A stretch of DNA of 64,000 bases from a virus. Positions 1 through 7,756 of the stretch are shown piece by piece. The DNA is taken from positions 64,001 through 128,000 of IMG/VR virus record IMGVR_UViG_3300034104_004745; one strand, written 5' to 3'. Within the stretch, counting starts at the first letter, position 1. Each line of letters opens with the position of its first letter. Under the pieces are notes generated by a model, which saw nothing but the letters and a program-made list of their open reading frames with translations, did no database searches and had not been told where the DNA came from. The translations under genes and the position numbers were made by a program.

Positions 1-449
1 CCAGAATCTGTAACCGATATACTAACCAAGGAATTGGTACCAACATTTATGTTGTTTACCTTTAAATTTCCAGTAATTTCGGTATTTGTGTTAATTAATA
101 ACCCATTTGCTTGAGAAATAGACGCGGTTGCACTTCCTTGGGAGATTTGGCTAAGATTTAGCCCGGTAACCCCACTGGCTGGTATATTATACAATTGAGC
201 ACCATCCCCACCAAAAGAACCAGTAAAGGAACCGGTAGAATATGATGAGGTAAAACTATTAAAGCTATTGGTGTGTTGATGGAAGCTTGAAGTTAGGGTA
301 TAAGCTGACGCATGTGATGTCGAAACCGCATTTTCTGCAGTACCTGAAATGGTTGCAAATAAGGTACCCAAAACGGTCAAATCACCCGAAACTTGCCCAG
401 AACCTGAGACCGACAGTGACCCTGAAACTAATGGATTAAATATATTCAT
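1..449 (-). CDS. Tail-fibre protein, N-terminal part (runs off window)
   Basis: Open reading frame of 149 codons on the minus strand, starting with ATG at 449 and still open at the window edge, so the C-terminus is missing. The translation is Ser/Thr/Gly-rich with SGS repeats. It contains the block FTGSFGGDGAQLYNIPASG followed by VTGLNLSQIS, nearly the same as blocks in the large fibres at 29.2-34.5 kb and 42.2-46.7 kb. It is therefore a further member of the fibre set, on the far side of the modification island. A GTATTTAT-type motif lies about 20 nt upstream of the start. Identification as a fibre rests on module sharing; its length and receptor end cannot be seen. Confidence 0.8.
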   Translation of the reverse strand, partial: MNIFNPLVSGSLSVSGSGQVSGDLTVLGTLFATISGTAENAVSTSHASAYTLTSSFHQHTNSFNSFTSSYSTGSFTGSFGGDGAQLYNIPASGVTGLNLSQISQGSATASISQANGLLINTNTEITGNLKVNNINVGTNSLVSISVTDS

Positions 450-467
450 CTAAATGTGTATTATACT

Positions 468-481
468 TAGATAAATACTTT
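468..481 (-). promoter_or_regulatory. Candidate phage promoter motif (AAAGTATTTAT)
   Basis: On the coding strand this reads AAAGTATTTATCTA, about 20 nt upstream of the fibre start at 449. The core GTATTTAT recurs upstream of many minus-strand starts in the window. Its promoter role is inferred from recurrence and position only. Confidence 0.45.
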
Positions 482-490
482 GTCCTTCGG

Positions 491-1522
491 TTATATTAAA
501 TTATTTATTGTCTTAGGAATATATAAATCTACGATGTCGTGCATATTATGGGTACACCCGTATTTTTTATTTATTTTAACCAATTCTATTAAGAACTTAT
601 CAAATTCGGGGTGATTGTGTGACCAAATTTGTTTTAATCTAAATTCCCCTTCTGAATATGTACCCCAGTTGTCTATTTTATTAAAAAATATGTTTACGTT
701 GTTTTTAAAGATTTTCATTATCATTACATAAAAATCCCACATTTCCGTATAATTTGTGTCTTGAACAACAAATGACACATTTTTTTTATTCATGGGGATT
801 TTTGATATAAATTTTAAATTTTCAATCAGGGTTTCCCAATTACCACCTCGTCTAACCACCTCGTACGTTTCTTTTTTACTGGCGTCTACACTAATTTCAA
901 TGGTTTTTATTAAATGGTGTATATGGGATAATTTATCCCACATTTGCTTATTTAAAAGCAACCCGTTGGTGTGTAAGTGAATGTGATTTAGTCTTGGATA
1001 CTTATTAAGGTCAATATTAAATAAAAAATTTCTAAATGTTTTGGATGCAAATGGGTCAGATGTCCCTGAAAGGTATATTAGTTCAACACTGTCGCTGAAC
1101 TGAGTGATAACCTCGTTTAGTTTTGATTCAACAAAATCAATTTCGGAACCATTTGCCATTATCATTGAAGTCCTACATGTTGGGCAGGATAAATTACAAC
1201 TTCTGTCAAATGCGAAATTTAAGCTTTTGGGACCGTTTTTATATTTTTCTAAGTTAAAATCTTCTTTTTTAATAAATTTTGATGGTGGTCTCTTTGTTGA
1301 AATAAAACTAGATAGATATGGGCAAGCTGTTTTAGAACAATATTTATATGACCCATCTAAAATAGAATCTTGTACTTTTGTTAATTGATCTCCACCCCAA
1401 ACCTGACTTAATGAATTACCAACATTATTAGGTAGCCAGGTTGGGCAACAACTATGTGTACTATTTTTATGTATTTCCAAGTACATAAAAGGTGTGGGGC
1501 ATACATAATCATTCAACTTCAT
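491..1522 (-). CDS. Radical SAM protein with N-terminal Cys cluster
   Basis: 343 residues. The radical SAM motif CNLSCPTC (CxxxCxxC, near residues 109-116) would bind the catalytic [4Fe-4S] cluster and SAM. It has family strand motifs SVDASKKETYE and VVRRGG, like the SxD...R.G motif of the seven other radical SAM proteins at 12-22 kb. The GGEP motif of those relatives is replaced by SGTSDP. The N-terminus has CPTPF...HSCC, matching the N-terminal cysteine block that probably holds an auxiliary cluster. It is the lone member of the set at the left end of the island, just upstream in the genome order of the sulfotransferase. Substrate unknown; a peptide or sugar modifier is possible. Confidence 0.8.
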   Translation of the reverse strand: MKLNDYVCPTPFMYLEIHKNSTHSCCPTWLPNNVGNSLSQVWGGDQLTKVQDSILDGSYKYCSKTACPYLSSFISTKRPPSKFIKKEDFNLEKYKNGPKSLNFAFDRSCNLSCPTCRTSMIMANGSEIDFVESKLNEVITQFSDSVELIYLSGTSDPFASKTFRNFLFNIDLNKYPRLNHIHLHTNGLLLNKQMWDKLSHIHHLIKTIEISVDASKKETYEVVRRGGNWETLIENLKFISKIPMNKKNVSFVVQDTNYTEMWDFYVMIMKIFKNNVNIFFNKIDNWGTYSEGEFRLKQIWSHNHPEFDKFLIELVKINKKYGCTHNMHDIVDLYIPKTINNLI

Positions 1523-1526
1523 TGGG

Positions 1527-2174
1527 TTATATTAAATAAGCATGCGGTGATTCACCTTTATCAAGTCTAACTCTATTTTTATCGGCTAAAACAAATTTAT
1601 TATAAATCACGTCATTGAGTTCTACACCAACATATCTTAATATGTCTTTAACAACCGATTTGTTTCTATCCGTATAAATGTCTTCAAAATAAAATATTGG
1701 GTATCCATTTTCGGATAAGCCATGTAGTTTTTTAGACTCTTCGATTAATATTTTTTTTCTATATTCAATATCACTTTCCTCAATACCAGAAAAATCATAA
1801 TATTGTCTTTTATGCCAATCTCCCTTTGTACCTTTTATTGCATGGTATACAAAACTTTCACTTTGTAGAGTTTTATCTTTTCGGTCTAAAAGTATTATTT
1901 TTTCAAAATAATTGAAAAACCAATCCCAATACATTTCATCATTATTTAAAAAACCATTTGGTCGATGAACGTCGTTTAAAAATGTTTTAATGAAAACATT
2001 ATTTTTATTTTCATAAAAACTAGGTAAATAAACATTTCTATTTTTTAATTCGTATAGATATTGATTAAATGGCTCGCAGTGGCTGGTATAATTTAAAGAA
2101 TCTAAATGTTCTTTAATAAGGTAAAAAAGTGTTGTTGATCCGGTTCTTTCGCTACCTAATATTGCAATTCTCAT
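1527..2174 (-). CDS. Sulfotransferase-like protein
   Basis: 215 residues. The N-terminus IAILGSERTGSTTLFYLI has the P-loop-like 5'-phosphosulfate-binding pattern (G-S-x-R-[TS]-G-[ST]-[ST]) of PAPS-dependent sulfotransferases. LLDRKDKTLQSESF in the middle resembles the 3'-phosphate-binding region with its Arg and Ser, and YFEDIY further on fits the family. It would transfer sulfate from PAPS to an acceptor that cannot be read from the sequence. The stop codon of the preceding gene (2171..2695) overlaps this start by 4 nt, so the two are co-translated. A CysC-like APS kinase 6 kb away could supply PAPS. The family call is by motif; the acceptor is unknown. Confidence 0.65.
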   Translation of the reverse strand: MRIAILGSERTGSTTLFYLIKEHLDSLNYTSHCEPFNQYLYELKNRNVYLPSFYENKNNVFIKTFLNDVHRPNGFLNNDEMYWDWFFNYFEKIILLDRKDKTLQSESFVYHAIKGTKGDWHKRQYYDFSGIEESDIEYRKKILIEESKKLHGLSENGYPIFYFEDIYTDRNKSVVKDILRYVGVELNDVIYNKFVLADKNRVRLDKGESPHAYLI

Positions 2175-2695
2175 ATAAGCTTGTTTTTATTTGGTTCCAT
2201 TCTGAATTTATGAATAAACATCGCAATTGACCATCTTTCCCTTTCGATTAATGGTGTTATTTGGTGAGGTATTTGTGATTGAAATATACAAACATTACCC
2301 ACTTTTTTATCAATGACTATTGGTTTATCATCTTCATCATAAATTATATAATCTCCACCAATAAAATCTTCATTTAAGATGATACCAACATTCCACTCTT
2401 TTATAGGATTTCCGGTGTCTATATGCTTACCAAATTCATCACCAACAGTGAAGTGATGTAAATTTAGTTTAATAGGTCTTAAAAAAATGTGTAACTTCAT
2501 CTCTTTTTCGAAAAAGTCACACATTCTTTTTATAATCCAGTCAACATCGGTCTTATATTCCAATGTGTAAAATTTATAATTAAAATTATCGAATTCACCC
2601 CATCTACCATTAGTACCTAATAATGGATATTTGTTTTTTAAATTTATGATAGTTTTACATTCATCTTCGGTAAATAAAATAGATTGAATTAACAT
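2171..2695 (-). CDS. 2OG-Fe(II) dioxygenase, prolyl-4-hydroxylase-like
   Basis: 174 residues with the double-stranded beta-helix signature of 2-oxoglutarate/Fe(II) dioxygenases. The HxD iron ligands are in KHIDTGNP, the distal His is in QIPHQITP, and the 2OG-binding Arg is in the downstream RERWSIAMF segment. The GGDYIIYD segment between them matches the GGEL/F strand of prolyl-4-hydroxylase-type enzymes. The likely reaction is hydroxylation of a peptidyl side chain or small molecule using O2 and 2-oxoglutarate. It overlaps the sulfotransferase start by 4 nt. It is one of four such enzymes in 2.2-6.9 kb. Substrate unknown. Confidence 0.8.
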   Translation of the reverse strand: MLIQSILFTEDECKTIINLKNKYPLLGTNGRWGEFDNFNYKFYTLEYKTDVDWIIKRMCDFFEKEMKLHIFLRPIKLNLHHFTVGDEFGKHIDTGNPIKEWNVGIILNEDFIGGDYIIYDEDDKPIVIDKKVGNVCIFQSQIPHQITPLIERERWSIAMFIHKFRMEPNKNKLI

Positions 2696-2722
2696 TTGTA
2701 ATGGTTGATTTTTTGTTTATTA

Positions 2723-3253
2723 CTATATGATTTTTAATTTACCATTTTTTATTTGTGATTTTCTAAAAAAAACCAATATAATGTTTCTAATCCCTTCTTT
2801 TATTTCATAAAGCTCATGTTCAAATATTGATTCAAAAAAATAACAGTTACCAATAATTTTTTGAAAATTAAATATTTCGGTATTATTAGTAATGTTCTCA
2901 ATAATAAATTCTCCTCCCTCAAAATCATCATTTAATAATAAACCTAACCCATATAATCTGTTATGAATACTATCGTTGTGCCTATTAAATTTATCTCCCT
3001 TAACATATGTTTGTAAATAAAACTCTTTACTATCCGTATTTTCCCAATCAATAGAAATATTAAATTCTTCGTTTATCCACAATATAAATCTATCTAATAT
3101 CCACTTATCTTCAACGTCATTCATATTTTTATAAGTGTAACTTATACTTGACTTACGTATTTGATTTCCATCGATAGGTTTCAGTTCATACTTTTTTAAA
3201 ATCAAATCACACTCTTCTTTTGAAAAAAGTATCTTTTGTTTTGGTGTAGTCAT
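2723..3253 (-). CDS. 2OG-Fe(II) dioxygenase
   Basis: 176 residues from the ATG at 3253 (MTTPKQK). A longer frame to 3289 would run 35 nt into the previous gene, whereas the 3253 start sits next to the upstream stop at 3255. The HxD ligands are in NRHNDSIH, followed by NDDFEGGEFII, the distal His in IFEHELYEI, and Arg in GIRNIILVFF. This is the same arrangement as the neighbouring 2171..2695 enzyme but with divergent sequence, so a paralogue rather than a recent duplicate. A hydroxylase role is expected; the substrate is unknown. Confidence 0.75.
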   Translation of the reverse strand: MTTPKQKILFSKEECDLILKKYELKPIDGNQIRKSSISYTYKNMNDVEDKWILDRFILWINEEFNISIDWENTDSKEFYLQTYVKGDKFNRHNDSIHNRLYGLGLLLNDDFEGGEFIIENITNNTEIFNFQKIIGNCYFFESIFEHELYEIKEGIRNIILVFFRKSQIKNGKLKII

Positions 3254-3254
3254 A

Positions 3255-3986
3255 TTATATAATAGATTTAGTTCTTTTAAAAGCGCCATCTACGTATTTG
3301 TCAACAAATTCTATCAATTCTGGTGTTTTTGTTATCGCACAGTAATCTATTTTTGTTTGATTAACGTGTGATAATTTGAAATCAACATTAAGTTTTTCAG
3401 ACATATAATCTTCAAATTCCTCTATTCTATCAAAATGAAATTCCTTAACTTTTACTGTATCGTTTAATATCCAATTATATTGTGAAATAAATGTCAATAT
3501 ATGAAGTGAAAAACGATGAACAAATTTATTATCTTTTTTCAATTCTTCGGGAAATTCTAATTCATCAATTAATTTAAGAAAAAGTTTTTTTACTGTATCA
3601 TTATCTCCATACGCGTTAATGAAATCATTATAATTGTTTTTTATAAAATTAATTAAAAATTCATTGTTTTTATTTTTCATTTTATCTAACGTAAAAGAAT
3701 CTAATAACTCGGAAGATTGTGCAATAAAAAATTTCCACGCTGAAATAAATCTATCTGTTGAATTTCTTAGTATACAAACGTAATCTAAATTATCCCCAAA
3801 TGTTCTAATTAAAGATTGTACTTTTGTATGAATATGTTTATTTTTTTGCCCATCCTCCTTCATTGTATTTTCCCATAAAATATTGGTATATTTTAAATCG
3901 AAATTGTATTCCTTACAGGTAAATTCTACTGACCATGATGCGTTTTTTGGTATTGGGATGAACGCAATTTTATCATTTATGACCAT
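3255..3986 (-). CDS. Sulfotransferase family protein (Sulfotransfer_2-like)
   Basis: 243 residues. IAFIPIPKNASWSVE near the N-terminus matches the FIPKTAGTS-type phosphosulfate-binding loop. KHIHTKV and the segment CILRNSTDRFISAWKFF match the 3'-phosphate-binding R-[ND]-P-x-x-R-x-x-S motif of carbohydrate sulfotransferase-like proteins. The Pro of the loop is replaced by Ser-Thr here. It probably uses PAPS to sulfate a glycan, but this is family inference. It lies between two 2OG dioxygenase genes with 1-3 nt spacing, so is part of one operon. Confidence 0.65.
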   Translation of the reverse strand: MVINDKIAFIPIPKNASWSVEFTCKEYNFDLKYTNILWENTMKEDGQKNKHIHTKVQSLIRTFGDNLDYVCILRNSTDRFISAWKFFIAQSSELLDSFTLDKMKNKNNEFLINFIKNNYNDFINAYGDNDTVKKLFLKLIDELEFPEELKKDNKFVHRFSLHILTFISQYNWILNDTVKVKEFHFDRIEEFEDYMSEKLNVDFKLSHVNQTKIDYCAITKTPELIEFVDKYVDGAFKRTKSII

Positions 3987-3989
3987 TTA

Positions 3990-4553
3990 TTATATAAAAC
4001 TTTTAGTATTTTTAACAACATCTTTTATTTGGAATCCTAATGTTAAAGTTATTCTAGGTTTTTCACCTATTACGGGGGTACTGCCATGTTTAACTTTACC
4101 CGCAACACATCTCCACACCATCCTTTCCTTTAATTCATTTATTTTACCGTTATATATGGAATGTCCTCCTTGTTCGGGATAAGATAGTATAATATTATAT
4201 CTGACATGTGTATACCCATCCACATTCATATCAGTATGTGTGTGAATTGATCCGCCCTCTCTATTAATACCAATGGCATCTTCAAAATTTGGGTCTAATA
4301 TCCAATCGTTAATTTTTTCTACTTCAATTACCCTATCCTTTATCTTTTTTACTATATCTAATGGGGAATTTGGTATCCTATTTAATACACCGATTTGTCT
4401 AGAACCGTATGGTGCATTTATGGTATGACTATTTGTTGTGTTTATTTCAAATAGATGTGAATTAGAATTTGTCCAAAATAAAAGAATTTCTTGTTCTTCG
4501 TTTGTTATAAATTCCTCATAACCATAGGTGTCATTCAACTCTATGTGTTTCAT
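3990..4553 (-). CDS. 2OG-Fe(II) dioxygenase-like protein
   Basis: 187 residues. HTHTDMNVDGYTHVRYNIIL gives the HxD metal ligands followed by the RYNIILSYPEQGG strand. VAGKVKHGSTPV contains the distal His and EKPRITLTLGF the 2OG-binding Arg. The order and spacing fit a cupin-fold dioxygenase acting on a soluble or peptide substrate. It is third of the four dioxygenases in the island and directly follows the 40-residue peptide gene at 4570..4692. Partner and substrate cannot be read from sequence. Confidence 0.7.
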   Translation of the reverse strand: MKHIELNDTYGYEEFITNEEQEILLFWTNSNSHLFEINTTNSHTINAPYGSRQIGVLNRIPNSPLDIVKKIKDRVIEVEKINDWILDPNFEDAIGINREGGSIHTHTDMNVDGYTHVRYNIILSYPEQGGHSIYNGKINELKERMVWRCVAGKVKHGSTPVIGEKPRITLTLGFQIKDVVKNTKSFI

Positions 4554-4569
4554 AAGTTAATTTTATAAT

Positions 4570-4692
4570 TTATTGACTCGTAATGTCAGTATAAATAAGA
4601 GTTGCAACCTCTTGCATTATGGTTGCAACATTTGTATTAGTTGTACCACTTGTTGGTACAACTTCTGATGATAAAATTTTTGGTTTTGACAT
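4570..4692 (-). CDS. Small 40-residue peptide, unknown
   Basis: ATG at 4692 opens a 40-codon frame, MSKPKILSSEVV onward, rich in Ser/Thr/Val with TSGTTNTN in the centre. A longer frame reaching 4815 overlaps the previous gene by 100 nt and is rejected. It fits neatly between the 511-residue Hint-like gene (end 4715) and the dioxygenase (start 4553), which supports real coding. It has no Cys and no signal peptide. It could be a modification substrate (precursor-like) for the surrounding enzymes, but that is only positional inference. Confidence 0.5.
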   Translation of the reverse strand: MSKPKILSSEVVPTSGTTNTNVATIMQEVATLIYTDITSQ

Positions 4693-4714
4693 TTTTTTAT
4701 AATTTATAAATTTA

Positions 4715-6250
4715 TTATTCTTTAGGAACTCTTTCTCCTCCGCCGCCACAATAAGAGCAACTGTTACACGACCACCAACTACATCCACCACCAGAACACC
4801 AGCTGTAACACGCATTATGTTGTATAAATGCTAAACCTAAAGTTTCATCTAAAACCGGTAGGAATACATCACTTTGTTCAACATTTATATCAAATATCAT
4901 TCTATTTACATAAACCACCTCTAAATTTGTTATTTTAGATTTAGTTAACGTATCATTAATATAATCATAAAACACAATGGAATCATCTATTCTAAATGTA
5001 TTTGTTAATGCATATGTGGTACGAAGTGTATCAAACTCTTCAATAATCATGTTACTACCAGGTAAATCTTCATATGTTAAACCATTTTCTAAAGTGACTT
5101 TAATCATTAAACATTCTTTTTGAGCTCCACTTATTTCTTCAACTATTGTTGATGAAGTTGTAAATACTGTAAGGTCGTCTGTAAAATTATTACTGTTCAC
5201 TCCAGGTATAAAATTTGGGATGCCGTCGATTAATTCATCGTCAAGGGGTACCCACGGAAGTAGTAATGTTTTTAATGTACTATTAATCGTTATTTGACTT
5301 GGTAACACTAAATCACCTTCACCATTTAAAATTTTTGTATCATTGTCTAAAATGTAAATCTCACCAAGGGTATTTGGTGATTTAGTCATCCATAGTACTC
5401 TAGATGATTGTGACATCAAACCATTTGAATCATACTCTGTTGGCCATTCATCATGTTTAACTTGTGAAGTCATTATATATGACCCCAAATGTAAACAACT
5501 AAGTGTTCCTCCATATAATATATCTAAACTTCTAATTACACCCATTTTTTCATTCACAATATTATCAGAATGAGTGTGATACTCTTCCATGTATTCCGAT
5601 TCAATTAATGATTCTTTCAATAATTGTAAATTTTCTAATGATGTGATTTTATACAATTTCGGATATGTAACAAGATTTCTATTAGGATATCTAGGTTTAA
5701 CAATGTAATTTGGTGTATCTCCATTTGTAATATGTAAATCGGTTAATTGGTCAATATTTAAATAGGTATCAACATTAGATGAATAGAATATGTTTGGTGA
5801 ATATGATTTATTTTGAATCAATCTATGAAAATTAACTTTATCTTTCGTATATTCTTCATCCACAACCGCTGTGGTATCATATGATGTTCTTATGATTAAT
5901 GTGTTATCACCGTCCTCAATATATGGAACCGTTATTGAATTATGTGCCACTTGGTGAAAGGTAAATGAACCATCTAAATCACCTATAATTTCTTCCATTT
6001 TATCTTTGATGGTAACATCATTAAGATTCGTACTAAATGCACCATCTTTTTCACTATAAATGATATTTCCCTCAGTTACAATAAGATGTAAATTATTTAT
6101 GGAATTATCTATCAAAAATTGCCTAAAAGAGTCCCAATCTAAATTTGGTACGATTTTATTATGTACATCAACATTCGTATTTGTTTCAATTATTCTTAGA
6201 TTTCCGTTTGAATCTTTTAATAGATCCGTACCAATTATTACTGCTTTCAT
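4715..6250 (-). CDS. ATP-grasp-like plus Hint-like protein with Cys-rich tail
   Basis: 511 residues, not a family I can name firmly. Residues about 16-28 (NGNLRIIETNTNVD) resemble the metal-binding ExN strand of ATP-grasp enzymes. Residues about 165-270, with YIVKPRYPNRN and the later YMEEYHTHS and VIRSLDILYGG, resemble the ATP-grasp central region, which would make the order permuted. The C-terminal half, through TLRTTYALTNTFRIDDSIVF and MIFDINVEQSDVFLP, resembles a hedgehog/intein (Hint) fold. It ends at the splice-type dipeptide HN (478-479). After HN come 32 residues with six Cys, beginning ACYSWCSGGGCSWWSC. No clear N-terminal Hint nucleophile is seen, so cleavage activity is unproven. 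A promoter-like palindrome lies just upstream. Confidence 0.5.
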   Translation of the reverse strand: MKAVIIGTDLLKDSNGNLRIIETNTNVDVHNKIVPNLDWDSFRQFLIDNSINNLHLIVTEGNIIYSEKDGAFSTNLNDVTIKDKMEEIIGDLDGSFTFHQVAHNSITVPYIEDGDNTLIIRTSYDTTAVVDEEYTKDKVNFHRLIQNKSYSPNIFYSSNVDTYLNIDQLTDLHITNGDTPNYIVKPRYPNRNLVTYPKLYKITSLENLQLLKESLIESEYMEEYHTHSDNIVNEKMGVIRSLDILYGGTLSCLHLGSYIMTSQVKHDEWPTEYDSNGLMSQSSRVLWMTKSPNTLGEIYILDNDTKILNGEGDLVLPSQITINSTLKTLLLPWVPLDDELIDGIPNFIPGVNSNNFTDDLTVFTTSSTIVEEISGAQKECLMIKVTLENGLTYEDLPGSNMIIEEFDTLRTTYALTNTFRIDDSIVFYDYINDTLTKSKITNLEVVYVNRMIFDINVEQSDVFLPVLDETLGLAFIQHNACYSWCSGGGCSWWSCNSCSYCGGGGERVPKE

Positions 6251-6263
6251 TATTATTTTTTAT

Positions 6264-6282
6264 TATTTATATATAAATATCC
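6264..6282 (-). promoter_or_regulatory. Promoter-like palindrome TATTTATATATAAATA
   Basis: Perfect 16-bp palindrome at 6264-6279, 14 nt upstream of the start at 6250. It contains the TATTTAT core in both orientations, so it is one of the recurring AT-rich motifs. Its function is inferred. Confidence 0.4.
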
Positions 6283-6287
6283 TTATT

Positions 6288-6929
6288 TTAAATTAACGAT
6301 GAGGTCTTCTTAACGAATTCCAAACCAATATTTCCCGCTAAAACTATTCTATCAATTGTCGAATTTGGGGCATTTTTAGGAGAATGGGGTACATCTGCTT
6401 GCATAATTATTAATTCGTCTTCCTCAGGTTTAACCCAATATTCGACACCTTTTTTATTTTTAAAGTACAATACCCCATCATCACCATTCATAACATCAGG
6501 CATTTGAATATAATAAACAAAGGTAAAGTCGGGGTGGAACGTCTTTAATTTTTTATTAATATCCGTATGGACGTGGTATTTGTCGACATTATTTTTCCAA
6601 AATTCTGTTTGCACTGGTTTTTTATGTCTAATTCGATTTACCCAAGTTTCTAGGTTAACTTTATTAAAAGGGATGTTATCATCCTCGTATATTTTTTTAC
6701 ACTCATTAATTCCTATTTGTGTAATTTCGTCCATTTTATTTGATATATTCAATTCACCTGATGAATTTATAGAGTCCGTCCAATATATAACACCAAATCC
6801 ATCATGTTTAGATTCCGGTTGGGACTTTATTATTTTGTTAGCCTCTTCCAATAAAGAATCTTTGTATTTTACCAAATTTAATTTTTTTTTCCATATAAAT
6901 GTATTTTCATCAAAGTATATTTTTTTCAT
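6288..6929 (-). CDS. 2OG-Fe(II) dioxygenase-like protein
   Basis: 213 residues. YHVHTDINKKLK carries the HxD ligands. The later TFVYYIQMPDVMNGDDGVLYF strand, the distal His in ADVPHSPKNAP and Arg in TIDRIVLAGNIGLEF complete the dioxygenase facial triad and 2OG site. DVPHSPKN resembles the H-x-V/S loop of phage and marine 2OG oxygenases. The C-terminus overlaps nothing; the N-terminus overlaps the stop of the methyltransferase gene by 4 nt, so the two are probably translated together. Its partner may hydroxylate or halogenate-like modify an unknown substrate; hydroxylation is the default. Confidence 0.75.
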   Translation of the reverse strand: MKKIYFDENTFIWKKKLNLVKYKDSLLEEANKIIKSQPESKHDGFGVIYWTDSINSSGELNISNKMDEITQIGINECKKIYEDDNIPFNKVNLETWVNRIRHKKPVQTEFWKNNVDKYHVHTDINKKLKTFHPDFTFVYYIQMPDVMNGDDGVLYFKNKKGVEYWVKPEEDELIIMQADVPHSPKNAPNSTIDRIVLAGNIGLEFVKKTSSLI

Positions 6930-7534
6930 AATAAAACTTTAGTCTCTATTTTTTTATAAAAATTGGTTCCGTTAAATGTTGTATATTTCAACTCAAATTC
7001 ACCGTTTTTAAAATGAAGATTTTTATATGGTAATGCTTCATATTCCGCATCTGTCAATTTATGCCTAACCGCATTAAATACATTATCTTTAACTGGCGTT
7101 GAAAAAAAACCAACTATGGTTCCCTGTTTACAATTTGGTTTTACATAATCTAAAAATTTAGAAATATTTGGGTCCCTATGTGTGTCATGTAAAATACCGT
7201 CAAACTTTGATTGTAGTGTTGGTAAAACATTAATCCAATCACCTAAAATTATTTTTACTTTTGGTTTGTCTTGTGCCCATTTTAATGCGCTTTTAAACAT
7301 TTCGGGGTGTATTTCAATTATTGTATGTGATGTTATATTTGGATTAGACTGAATTCCGTCAGCAGATAAATGCATACCAAAACCAATTTCAAGTATATCT
7401 CCACCATTTTTTGTTACTATTTCTGCTAACCTATACATTAAAGATTTTTCCCCTTTATGCATTACCCAATCTTTTTCTAAATTTGTAATTCTAATCTCAT
7501 CGTCAGATATTATTACTTTTTCTGTTCCCTTCAT
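6926..7534 (-). CDS. SAM methyltransferase related to guanidinoacetate/arginine N-methyltransferases
   Basis: 202 residues. ILEIGFGMHLSADGIQ is the SAM-binding glycine-rich motif I in the exact style of guanidinoacetate methyltransferase and RMT2-type enzymes (VLEVGFGMxxxA). HTIIEIHPEMF is motif II, ILGDWINVLPTL is the post-II strand, and FDGILHDTHRD corresponds to the FDGILYDTY segment. This strongly suggests an N-methyltransferase for a guanidino or related amine substrate. The actual substrate is unknown. It lies between a 2OG dioxygenase (4-nt overlap) and the DUF2061 membrane protein. GAMT-like proteins are unusual in phages as far as I know. Confidence 0.75.
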   Translation of the reverse strand: MKGTEKVIISDDEIRITNLEKDWVMHKGEKSLMYRLAEIVTKNGGDILEIGFGMHLSADGIQSNPNITSHTIIEIHPEMFKSALKWAQDKPKVKIILGDWINVLPTLQSKFDGILHDTHRDPNISKFLDYVKPNCKQGTIVGFFSTPVKDNVFNAVRHKLTDAEYEALPYKNLHFKNGEFELKYTTFNGTNFYKKIETKVLL

Positions 7535-7756
7535 TTATAAAATATTCTTATTTTTTAACCCATACTTAATCCACCTATACCATACCCTTTCATGAATATA
7601 ATATTGAATTGGTTTATATACTAATTCAGCAACACCAAATGCTGCGCCAACCTTAATCGAACCACTTATCCACCACATTATAATAAACCCAATTAGGGTG
7701 CTTATAACACGGTACGAAATGGTTTTTGCAATGTGTCTTTTACGTTCTACTACCAT
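7535..7756 (-). CDS. DUF2061 small membrane protein
   Basis: 73 residues. The pattern RHIAKTISYRVISTLIGFIIMWW, then a short loop and VGAAFGVAELVYKPIQYYIHERVWYR, matches the DUF2061 family, with two predicted membrane passes. Family function is unknown, but DUF2061 proteins commonly sit beside or are fused to sulfate-activation genes. Here it lies directly beside a nucleotidyltransferase and an APS kinase, fitting that pattern. It overlaps the nucleotidyltransferase stop by 17 nt. It may help uptake or scaffold sulfate activation; that is inference. Confidence 0.75.
   Translation of the reverse strand: MVVERKRHIAKTISYRVISTLIGFIIMWWISGSIKVGAAFGVAELVYKPIQYYIHERVWYRWIKYGLKNKNIL

Noticed and set aside
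4570-4815. Longer 81-residue version of the small peptide
   Set aside because: Its N-terminal half overlaps the Cys-rich end of the upstream gene by 100 nt in another frame; the ATG at 4692 is better.
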